From the NCBI GenBank assembly GCA_050251035.1, contig JBFWNN010000030.1, positions 1 through 64,000 of the forward strand: DNA of 64,000 nt, written 5' to 3'. The notes below the pieces were generated by a model. It saw only the letters and a list, made by a program, of their open reading frames with translations, did not search any database and was not told the origin of the DNA. Of this stretch, positions 57,906 to 64,000 are shown piece by piece. How positions within the stretch are numbered: the first letter of the stretch is position 1; every line of letters begins with the position of its first letter. The stretch is from Taklimakanibacter sp050251035. Its GTDB lineage: Bacteria; Pseudomonadota; Alphaproteobacteria; Rhizobiales; Aestuariivirgaceae. Made by a program: the position numbers and the translations under genes.

Positions 57906-58941
57906 CGCGGACCTCGAAGCCCGTGGGCTTGGTGAGGCTGGGCATGGCGCGGCCGACCCAGTCGGCCACCCAGTCGACCATCTGCAGCAGCGGCACCTTG
58001 GGATAGCCGAAGAGCCGAAAGGCTTCGGCGGCATTGTTGAGCCACGCCGTCGGCGCCTCTTCACCGACGATCTCCACCGTCTTGCCCAGGCGCTCGGCAA
58101 AGCACTGCGCCAGCCCGCGCACCGGGATGAGCTCAGGGCCGGTGACATTGAGCGGAGCTATCGGATGCAGCGCCTGGCCGAGCGCGCGCAGCGCCATGGC
58201 ATTGGCATCGCCCTGCCAGATCACATTGACATAGCCCGTGGTGACGTCGACCGGCTTGCCGTCGCGGACCTTGACCGCGATGTCATGGAGCACGCCATAG
58301 CGCAGATCGATCGCATAGTTCAGGCGGAACAGCCGGCCGGCGATGTTGTTGCGCTCGCTGTGCCATTCGATCGCGCGCTCGCGCCCGACGCAGCTGTTGG
58401 CATATTCGCCGGGCGGCGTCAGCGGATCGTCTTCGGTTGCGCCGCCGCCGGTGGCCGGCACGAAGGGATAGACGCAGCCGGTCGAGAAGGCGACCAGCCG
58501 GCAGTCCTTGAGCGCGCTTGCGACTTGCGCAGCGAGCAGCGTGTTGGTCGCCCAGGTGCGGGCCGGCGCCTGCATGGCGCCGAATTTGAAGCCGGTCATC
58601 AGGATGACGTTCTTCGCCTTGGGCAGCCGTTTCACCGCCTCGGGATCGAGGAGATCGGCCTTGATGGTCTCGATGCCATGCGCCTTGAGAGAGGCTTCGA
58701 CCGCCGGGTCGGAGAAGCGCGCGACGGCATGGACCGCCTTGTCGGGCGCGGCGCGCTGCGCCATGCGGGCGAGTGTCGGCCCCATCTTGCCGCTGGCGCC
58801 GAGGATGAGTATGTCGCCGTCGAGACGGCCGAGATCGGCGATGACGTCGTCGTCGGGTCGCGACAGCCTCTCCTCGAGCGCCTCCACATCCTTGATAGCG
58901 CCGGACGATGAGCTTTTCCGCGACGGCCTGTACTCGTTCAT
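57892..58941 (-). CDS. NAD(P)-dependent epimerase/dehydratase-family oxidoreductase
   Basis: 349-residue extended short-chain dehydrogenase. The nucleotide loop is GDILILGASGKMGPTLARMA (G-x-S-G-x-M-G), and the FSTGCVYPFVP block gives a catalytic-type Ser/Thr, with NSCVGRERAIEWHSE replacing the usual YxxxK by a Cys-Val-x-x-Arg pattern, so chemistry may differ from true epimerases. It opens the leftward operon with the GNAT and DHDPS-like genes; a proposed TetR operator is 31 bases upstream. Oxidation or epimerisation of a sugar derivative is plausible. Confidence 0.83.
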   Translation of the reverse strand: MNEYRPSRKSSSSGAIKDVEALEERLSRPDDDVIADLGRLDGDILILGASGKMGPTLARMAQRAAPDKAVHAVARFSDPAVEASLKAHGIETIKADLLDPEAVKRLPKAKNVILMTGFKFGAMQAPARTWATNTLLAAQVASALKDCRLVAFSTGCVYPFVPATGGGATEDDPLTPPGEYANSCVGRERAIEWHSERNNIAGRLFRLNYAIDLRYGVLHDIAVKVRDGKPVDVTTGYVNVIWQGDANAMALRALGQALHPIAPLNVTGPELIPVRGLAQCFAERLGKTVEIVGEEAPTAWLNNAAEAFRLFGYPKVPLLQMVDWVADWVGRAMPSLTKPTGFEVRDGTY

Positions 58942-58971
58942 GCGCCCGTCTCCCGATCTCTTTTTCTTACA

Positions 58972-58987
58972 TCAACCAGTTAGTTGA
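58972..58987. promoter_or_regulatory. Proposed TetR operator, epimerase-side
   Basis: TCAACCAGTTAGTTGA is palindrome-like (TCAAC...GTTGA) and nearly identical in layout to 59693-59708 (TCAACCA-N3-AGTTG). It sits 31 bases upstream of the epimerase start and 46 bases beyond the TetR stop codon. Two copies beside one TetR gene make specific binding likely; not tested. Confidence 0.62.
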
Positions 58988-59032
58988 TTTTGTGAGTGAC
59001 GAGGAGAATTGTCAAGCAGCGGGTTGGAATCA

Positions 59033-59689
59033 TCATCGGGCCCGGATGGCGTTCAGAACGAAATCGACGATATGGGCGCGACGCTCGGCGATGGCGGCTT
59101 CGGAGCCCAGCTTGCGGTTGAAGACGCGGCTCAGCGTATGGACATTGGCGAAATAGAAGAAGGCCATGCCGGCGATCGACAGATAGATGTGAAGGGGATC
59201 GAGGCCCTTGCGGAAGATGCCTTCCCGCATGCCCCGCTCGAGCGTCTCGCGCAGGAGGTCGATGATCGGCCGGTTCATCTCCTCGACCTGCGGAGCGCCT
59301 TTCAGATGGCGTCCGTCATGCGCGTTCTCGTCCGCGATGAGGGCAACGAATTCAGGATGTTGTGCCAGATAATCAAAGGAGAACTCGACCAGGCGGCGCA
59401 TCGCCTCCTCGGCCGGGAAGCTGGCCAGATGCAGCTCCTGCTCGCGCTCGCGGATCTCGCGGTAGATCTGCTCGAGCACCGCGGTGTAGAGCCCGTCCTT
59501 GTTGCCGAAATAATGATAGACGAGCTGCTTGTTGATCCCGGCCCGGCGCGCGATGTCGTCGACCCGCGCGCCCTCCAGGCCCCGCGCCGCGAACGCCTCC
59601 TTGGCCGCCTTGAGCAGTGTCTCCCGCGACGTCGCGCCCAGGGCCTCCTTGCGGCGGCGCGGGGTGCTGCTGGCCTGAGCTTCGATCAT
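59033..59689 (-). CDS. TetR/AcrR-family transcriptional regulator
   Basis: 218-residue repressor-type regulator. The N-terminal helix-turn-helix is LKAAKEAFAARGLEGARVDD followed by IARRAGINKQLVYHYFGNKD (recognition helix), residues about 25-70. The C-terminal ligand-binding region has FADIENAHDG-like VALIADENAHDGRHLKG and is all helical. It sits between the epimerase operon (same strand, after it) and the hydrolase-ABC genes (divergent). Its own start is 4 bases from the 59693-59708 operator, consistent with autoregulation. The ligand is probably a substrate or intermediate of the module. Confidence 0.9.
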   Translation of the reverse strand: MIEAQASSTPRRRKEALGATSRETLLKAAKEAFAARGLEGARVDDIARRAGINKQLVYHYFGNKDGLYTAVLEQIYREIREREQELHLASFPAEEAMRRLVEFSFDYLAQHPEFVALIADENAHDGRHLKGAPQVEEMNRPIIDLLRETLERGMREGIFRKGLDPLHIYLSIAGMAFFYFANVHTLSRVFNRKLGSEAAIAERRAHIVDFVLNAIRAR

Positions 59690-59692
59690 TTT

Positions 59693-59708
59693 TCAACCAA
59701 ACAGTTGG
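59693..59708. promoter_or_regulatory. Proposed TetR operator, autoregulatory/hydrolase-side
   Basis: TCAACCAAACAGTTGG shares TCAACCA-N3-AGTTG with the site at 58972-58987. It begins 4 bases upstream of the TetR ATG (59689) and 55 bases before the divergent hydrolase start at 59763, so one bound repressor could block both. Confidence 0.62.
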
Positions 59709-59762
59709 ATGGCATTGACTCCCGTTTTAACCTACCCCATGCTGAGCGGGCAAGGCCGGCGC

Positions 59763-60455
59763 ATGAAAAATCCCGCCGTCGGCTCAGACAAAACGGGGAG
59801 GAAGGATTTGGCCGCGCCGGCATTCGAGGCCGCAGCTCATGTCCCGCCAGGCGAGCGGCTGCGCGACCCTGCCCTCCTCGTCATCGACATGCAGAATGAC
59901 TTCGTCCGCAAGGGTGCACCGCTCGAAGTGCCGGATGCCCGCGCCACCATCGCGCCGATCCGCCGCCTGATCGACGCGTTCCGCGCGCAGGGCCGGCCGG
60001 TGATCTTCACCCGCTTCCTCGCCAAGGAAGAGCCGAACCTCTTATGGCACTGGTCGCCGCAATGCTGGCCCGACATCAGGAGCTGCTGGAAAGGCCACGC
60101 GCGCACCTATCCCGACATTGAAGGACCGCGCGACTGCGTCGACGTAATCGACGAGCTTGTGCCCCAGGCGGACGAGATCGTCATCGACAAATACGGCTAT
60201 GGCGCCTTTCACGACACCGATCTCCACCGGCGCCTGCGCGCCCGCGGCGTCGCATCGCTGCTGGTGACCGGGACCGTCACCCAAATCTGCGTCGAGGAGA
60301 CGGCCCGCGAGGCCTTCCACCATGGCTATCGCACCACGATCGTCGCCGACGCCGTCTCATCCTATGCGCCCGACCTCCATGCCGCCACGCTCAAGAACTT
60401 CGCCATGAAATTCGGCTGGGTCGCCGACACCGAGACGGCGCTGTCATGGCTTTAG
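59763..60455 (+). CDS. Isochorismatase-family cysteine hydrolase
   Basis: 230-residue cytosolic hydrolase of the isochorismatase-like superfamily, which includes carbamoylsarcosine, ureidoacrylate and nicotinamide hydrolases. The triad is D42 (LLVIDMQNDF), K143 (VIDKYGYGAF) and C176 (VTGTVTQICVEETAREA), so amide hydrolysis rather than true isochorismatase activity is likely. The start at 59763 is preferred (AAGG before it); an ATG at 59709 overlaps the operator. It overlaps the first permease gene by 10 bases. The substrate is unknown. Confidence 0.88.
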   Translation: MKNPAVGSDKTGRKDLAAPAFEAAAHVPPGERLRDPALLVIDMQNDFVRKGAPLEVPDARATIAPIRRLIDAFRAQGRPVIFTRFLAKEEPNLLWHWSPQCWPDIRSCWKGHARTYPDIEGPRDCVDVIDELVPQADEIVIDKYGYGAFHDTDLHRRLRARGVASLLVTGTVTQICVEETAREAFHHGYRTTIVADAVSSYAPDLHAATLKNFAMKFGWVADTETALSWL

Positions 60456-61393
60456 CTCTCAGGCAGGCAAGGCTGGATCTGGAAACGGCCGGCATCTGGC
60501 TGTTGCTGCTGGCGGCAAGCCTTGCCGCCGCCATGGCCATACCGGCCTTCCGCGACCCGGCCAATCTCGCCAATATCCTGCGCCAGTCGAGCGTGCTCGG
60601 CATCATCGCCATCGGCCAGACTTTCGTCATCGCCGCCGGCTTGATCGACCTGAGCGTCGGCATGATCGCAGGGCTGGTGGTCGTGCTGGCCTGTCTCATC
60701 CTGGGCGGCGACCCGTCGCTGACGCTTATCGTCGTGCCCCTGATGCTCCTTCTCGGCGCCGCCATCGGTCTCATCAACGGCGTGCTCGTCAACCGTCTCA
60801 AGCTGCATCCGCTGATCCTGACCTTCGGCATGCTGTCCATCCTGCAGGGCGTCATCTTCACCATCACCGACCGCAGCGTCGGCCAGGCCTCGCCTTTCCT
60901 GCAGTCGCTGGCCAATGGCGACGTGGCCGGCATCCCGCTCTCGGCCCTCCTGCTCGTCGTCCTCGCGGGCCTCGCCCAACTCGTCTTCGCGCATACGCGC
61001 TTCGGCTATCACTTGGTCGCGGCCGGCGGCAATGCCGAGAGCGCCAGGCGCGCCGGCGTCGATATCGGCGCCGTGCGCCTGGCCGCTTTTGTGATCTCGG
61101 GCGCTTTCGCCGGCCTCGCCGGCCTTCTTCTCGCCGGCCGCCTGGGCACGGGATATCCGCTCGCCGGCACCGGCCTCGAGCTCGATTCCATCGTCGCCGT
61201 CGTTCTCGGCGGCACCGCGCTCGCCGGCGGGCGCGGCAGCGTCCTGCGCTCGATCGGCGGCGTGCTGGCCCTCGCCATCATCTCCAACATTCTCAATCTG
61301 CTCGAGGTCTCGGCCTTCGTGCAGATGTTCATCAAGGGGATGATCGTCGTCATCGCCATCCTCCTCAATCAGCCGAGAGAGGCCCGGGCATGA
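60446..61393 (+). CDS. Ribose-type ABC transporter permease
   Basis: 315-residue inner-membrane permease of the BPD_transp_2/RbsC type. Conserved blocks are SVLGIIAIGQTFVIAAGLID, LSVGMIAGLVVVLACLILGG, and the cytoplasmic coupling region NAESARRAGVDIGAVRLAAF. About eight to ten spans. It overlaps the hydrolase by 10 bases and the next permease by 4, so the genes are translated together. The pair of permeases points to a heterodimeric channel. Confidence 0.9.
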   Translation: MALALRQARLDLETAGIWLLLLAASLAAAMAIPAFRDPANLANILRQSSVLGIIAIGQTFVIAAGLIDLSVGMIAGLVVVLACLILGGDPSLTLIVVPLMLLLGAAIGLINGVLVNRLKLHPLILTFGMLSILQGVIFTITDRSVGQASPFLQSLANGDVAGIPLSALLLVVLAGLAQLVFAHTRFGYHLVAAGGNAESARRAGVDIGAVRLAAFVISGAFAGLAGLLLAGRLGTGYPLAGTGLELDSIVAVVLGGTALAGGRGSVLRSIGGVLALAIISNILNLLEVSAFVQMFIKGMIVVIAILLNQPREARA

Positions 61394-62358
61394 CGGCTCT
61401 TTCGGCAATCCGCAACGACGCCGCCCTCGCCTTCGCCGCGCGCTATGCGATCTTTGTCGTGCTGCTCCTGGTCTATGGTGCCGCCGTCCTGGTCTCGGAA
61501 GCCTTCCTGCAGCCCTCCTACCTCTTCAACGTCCTGCGCCAGGTGGCGCCCATTGGCATCGCCGCGATCGGTGTCACCTTCGTCATGGTCCTGGGCGGCG
61601 TCGATCTCTCGGTCGGCGCCGTGATCTCGCTCACCTCCGTCCTCTGCGCGGTGCAGATGAACGGCGATGCCGGCAATCTGGCCTGGGCGCTCGTCGTCGC
61701 CTGCCTCGCCGGAACGCTGATCGGCACGCTCAACGGCGTAGCCGCCGCCTATACCCGCGTCTCGCCCTTCATCCTGACGCTCGGCACCGGCATCGCCGTC
61801 CTCGGCCTCACCCAGATCTATTCGGGCGGCACGGCCCGCGGCATCGTGGCGCCCGGCTTCCGCGAATTCTTCAACCATCGCATCCTCGGCATGCTGCCGG
61901 TCCTGGCTCTGGTGTTTCTGGGCCTCGCCGCGCTCGGACTCGTCGTGCAGAAGACCACGCTCTTCGGCCGCCGGCTCTATCTCATCGGCAGCAACCGCGA
62001 CGCCGCGCGCCTCGCTGGTCTCCCGGTCGCGCGCACCATCGTGCTCGCTTACGCTCTTTCGGGACTCTTCGGCGCGCTCGCGGGCATAGCGCTGCTCGCG
62101 CGCTCGGGCGTCTCCAGCACGCTGTCGGGACAGGGCCTCGAATTTCAGGTGCTGGCGGCCATTGTGCTCGGCGGCACCACCTTCGAAGGCGGCCGCGGCG
62201 GCATCGCCGGCACCGTTGCGGGCGTCCTGGTGCTGGTGATCGCTTTCAATCTCGTGAACATCAGCGGCCTGCCCTACCACATGCAGCTCGTGGTGATGGG
62301 CGTCATCATCATCCTCGCCTCGGCCATCCATGGCGGGCTCAATTCCAGAACCAGCTAG
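61390..62358 (+). CDS. Ribose-type ABC transporter permease
   Basis: Second permease, 322 residues, RbsC-type. Blocks are RQVAPIGIAAIGVTFVMVLG, GVDLSVGAVISLTSVLCAVQ and the coupling helix NRDAARLAGLPVARTIVLAY, with FQVLAAIVLGGTTFEGGRGG near the end. It overlaps the first permease by 4 nt (ATGA) and differs in sequence from it, so the importer probably uses a permease heterodimer. The binding protein follows by 28 bases. Confidence 0.9.
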   Translation: MTALSAIRNDAALAFAARYAIFVVLLLVYGAAVLVSEAFLQPSYLFNVLRQVAPIGIAAIGVTFVMVLGGVDLSVGAVISLTSVLCAVQMNGDAGNLAWALVVACLAGTLIGTLNGVAAAYTRVSPFILTLGTGIAVLGLTQIYSGGTARGIVAPGFREFFNHRILGMLPVLALVFLGLAALGLVVQKTTLFGRRLYLIGSNRDAARLAGLPVARTIVLAYALSGLFGALAGIALLARSGVSSTLSGQGLEFQVLAAIVLGGTTFEGGRGGIAGTVAGVLVLVIAFNLVNISGLPYHMQLVVMGVIIILASAIHGGLNSRTS

Positions 62359-62386
62359 GAAAGACGCTAACAAGGGAGAGACGAAC

Positions 62387-63448
62387 ATGAAGATTGCACG
62401 ACGACCATTCCTGGGCCTGACCGCATTGGCGGCGCTCGGCCTCGTGACCGCGCCGGTTTTCGCCGATCAGGCCACCGACAAGGCGCAGACGGAGAAGGCG
62501 GCGGAGGCCGTCGACACCGGCAAGTTCAAGAAGGACGGCCCATACAAGATCGGCGTCTCGGCCGGCTATCTGTCCAACTCCTGGGTGGTCTTCGCGCTCC
62601 AGCATGTGCGCTGGGAAGCCTCCAGGCATTCCGAGATCACCGACGTCATCGTCACCGACGCCGCCTTCAATCCCGCCAAGCAGGTCGCCGATATCGAGGA
62701 CCTGCTGCGCCAGAACATCAGCCTCCTGATCTATTGGCCGGTCGACGACAATGCGATCTCCGACGTGCTCAAGCGCGCGGTCGCGGCCGGCATTCCGACG
62801 GTGCAGGCGGGTGGCGGCTTCACCGACAATCCCGGCACCGTGTCCAACGCCTATATCAGCCAGTGGCAGCTCGGCGAGAAGGTGGCGCGTCAGCTGATGG
62901 CCGATCTCGGCGGCAAAGGCAAGATCGTCGCCATGCTGCCGATCGCCGGCACGACGGCGGCGGTCGACCAGCTCGACGCGCTGCAGACGGTGCTCAAGGA
63001 ATTCCCCGAGGTCGAACTGGTCAGCACCGAATATGGCGACTGGAACCGCGCCAAGGCCAAGCAGATCACCGAGAATCTGCTGCAGCGTTTCCCCAAGATC
63101 GACGGCGTCTTCTCGCCCGCGGGCCAGATGTCGATCGGCGTTGCCGAAGCCTTCGACGAGGCGGGGCGCCTCGGCGAGGTGATCATGTCGCCGGGCGATG
63201 AATATAATGGCTGGCTGAAATGGGTCGCCAAGCACAAACAGGGCGGCGCCGTCACCTTCCCGACGCGCGCCGGCCAGGAGGCGGTGAAGGTCGGCATCGA
63301 CATCCTGAAAGGCAACAGTGTCACCCGCGGCACCGCCGTGCCTTCCGTCTACATAGCGCCGGCCGACATCGGGAAATATGTGGACGAGAAGGCGCCGGAC
63401 GACTGGTGGGCGACCGAGCTGCCGGCGGAATTCCTGCCCAAGCAGTGA
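62387..63448 (+). CDS. Sugar-type ABC transporter periplasmic binding protein
   Basis: 353-residue exported binding protein of the Peripla_BP_4/RbsB type. The signal peptide GLTALAALGLVTAPVFA runs to residue 26. The mature fold has YKIGVSAGYLSNSWVVFALQ, IEDLLRQNISLLIYWPVDDN, IPTVQAGGGFTDNPGTVSNA and GVFSPAGQMSIGVAEAFDEA. AAGGGAGAG precedes the ATG. Ligand-contact Asn and Asp residues of ribose binders are only partly kept, so the substrate may be an unusual polyol, sugar acid or nitrogen-containing sugar. Its stop overlaps the ATPase start. Confidence 0.9.
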   Translation: MKIARRPFLGLTALAALGLVTAPVFADQATDKAQTEKAAEAVDTGKFKKDGPYKIGVSAGYLSNSWVVFALQHVRWEASRHSEITDVIVTDAAFNPAKQVADIEDLLRQNISLLIYWPVDDNAISDVLKRAVAAGIPTVQAGGGFTDNPGTVSNAYISQWQLGEKVARQLMADLGGKGKIVAMLPIAGTTAAVDQLDALQTVLKEFPEVELVSTEYGDWNRAKAKQITENLLQRFPKIDGVFSPAGQMSIGVAEAFDEAGRLGEVIMSPGDEYNGWLKWVAKHKQGGAVTFPTRAGQEAVKVGIDILKGNSVTRGTAVPSVYIAPADIGKYVDEKAPDDWWATELPAEFLPKQ

Positions 63449-64000
63449 TGGACGGAACCGGCGCGCCATTGCTGACGGTCAAGGGCGTCACCAAGCGCTT
63501 TCCCGGCGTCGTGGCTCTGTCCGGCATCGACCTCACCGCCGCGAGCGGCGAGGTTCACGCCCTTGTCGGCGCCAATGGCGCCGGCAAGTCCACGCTCATG
63601 TCGCTCATCTCCGGCGCGCAGGTGCCGAGCGAGGGCGAGATCGCGATCGACGGCAAGGTCGTGCGCCTGGCCGATCCCGCCGCGGCGCAGGCGCTCGGCA
63701 TCGCCACCGTCTATCAGGAGTTCAGCCTCGTCCCGCAGCTTTCGGTCGCGCGCAACATCTTCCTCGGACGCGAGCCCAAGAGCGCCTTCGGTCTCATCGA
63801 CCGGCGCCGCCTGGTGGCGGATACGCGCGCCCTTCTCGACCGTCTCAGCCTCGAGCTCGACGCCCAGGCCGAAGTCGGGTCGCTCAGCGTCGCCGAGCAG
63901 CAGCTGGTGGAGATCGCACGCGCTTTGTCTCTGTCGCCGCGCATCCTCATCCTGGACGAACCGACCGCGGTGCTTTCGCTCGCCGAGCAGGACAATCTCT
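63448..64000 (+). CDS. Sugar-type ABC transporter ATP-binding protein, truncated by window end
   Basis: The first 184 codons are present. The ATG overlaps the binding-protein stop by one base (TGATG). N-terminal nucleotide-binding domain has Walker A GANGAGKST (residues 41-49), Q-loop TVYQEFSLVPQLSVARNIFL, signature LSVAEQQLVEIARALSL and Walker B ILILDEPTAVLS. Ribose-type (RbsA) ATPases are about 500 residues with two such domains, so the second lies beyond base 64000. It completes the hydrolase-permease-permease-binding protein-ATPase operon. Confidence 0.92.
   Translation, partial: MDGTGAPLLTVKGVTKRFPGVVALSGIDLTAASGEVHALVGANGAGKSTLMSLISGAQVPSEGEIAIDGKVVRLADPAAAQALGIATVYQEFSLVPQLSVARNIFLGREPKSAFGLIDRRRLVADTRALLDRLSLELDAQAEVGSLSVAEQQLVEIARALSLSPRILILDEPTAVLSLAEQDNL

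Noticed and set aside
1..64000. CRISPR arrays, insertion sequences, prophage or rRNA
   Set aside because: No regularly spaced repeats, no transposase or integrase motifs, no phage structural proteins and no rRNA sequence were seen.

Overview
The window is a GC-rich stretch (AT-rich bases are scarce outside intergenic gaps) that reads as chromosome of an alphaproteobacterium, most likely Hyphomicrobiales (Rhizobiales). The evidence is family content: AapJ, aerobic-type Cob proteins, DUF1636, DUF2336, DUF2937, DUF3126, a bacterial transglutaminase-like protease, an Omp25/RopB-like barrel, PAS_5 and PilZ proteins, CtrA-type TTAA-N7-TTAA boxes, and a two-hairpin intergenic repeat typical of this order. 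Genes are densely packed with many 1-14 nt overlaps. No phage, transposase, CRISPR array or rRNA was seen; one tRNA-Leu(UAA) is present.

Layout. 1-8.1 kb: end of an amino-acid ABC binding-protein gene, then a cobalamin block with cobK divergent from cobA-cobB-cobQ-cobD, convergent with cobU and a DUF1636 gene, then nadK. 8.2-15.9 kb: DUF2336, an MFS exporter, a lone receiver domain with a CtrA box, a MaoC/CitE-like acyl-CoA pair, flavin reductase, HAD phosphatase, nitroreductase and a secreted protein. 15.9-22.8 kb: a three-part adenylate cyclase/ATPase/TPR regulator, a DMT exporter divergent from a LysR regulator, and a secreted alpha-lytic-type protease. 22.9-33.7 kb: thrS, an outer-membrane barrel, yidD, choline sulfatase, an IscU-like protein, folE-hisI, patatin, CBS, rhomboid, PAS, PilZ and a transglutaminase-like protease. 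33.8-39.6 kb: cysE-DUF3126-sulP-gamma-carbonic anhydrase on one strand, then small metabolic genes.

39.6-49.1 kb is the most stress- and accessory-like part: a GNAT-AlkX-GNAT operon, a FitAB/VapBC toxin-antitoxin locus whose antitoxin is frameshifted, two PLP aminotransferases, an Ogt-type alkyltransferase translationally coupled to an uncharacterised 2OG-Fe(II) oxygenase, a HIT protein, a MATE pump and the tRNA. 49.2-56 kb: HutD, a methyltransferase divergent from an AraC regulator, DUF2937, a purine phosphoribosyltransferase, an LpxH-like phosphoesterase overlapping a GT4 glycosyltransferase, and a CinA-type protein.

56-64 kb is a coherent uptake and catabolism module. A TetR regulator sits between an epimerase-GNAT-DHDPS-like operon and an isochorismatase-like hydrolase followed by a ribose-type ABC transporter, which runs off the window. 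Two near-identical operator sequences, one before each side of the module, suggest one repressor controls both halves. The substrate is unknown, and this is the best candidate here for an undescribed pathway.
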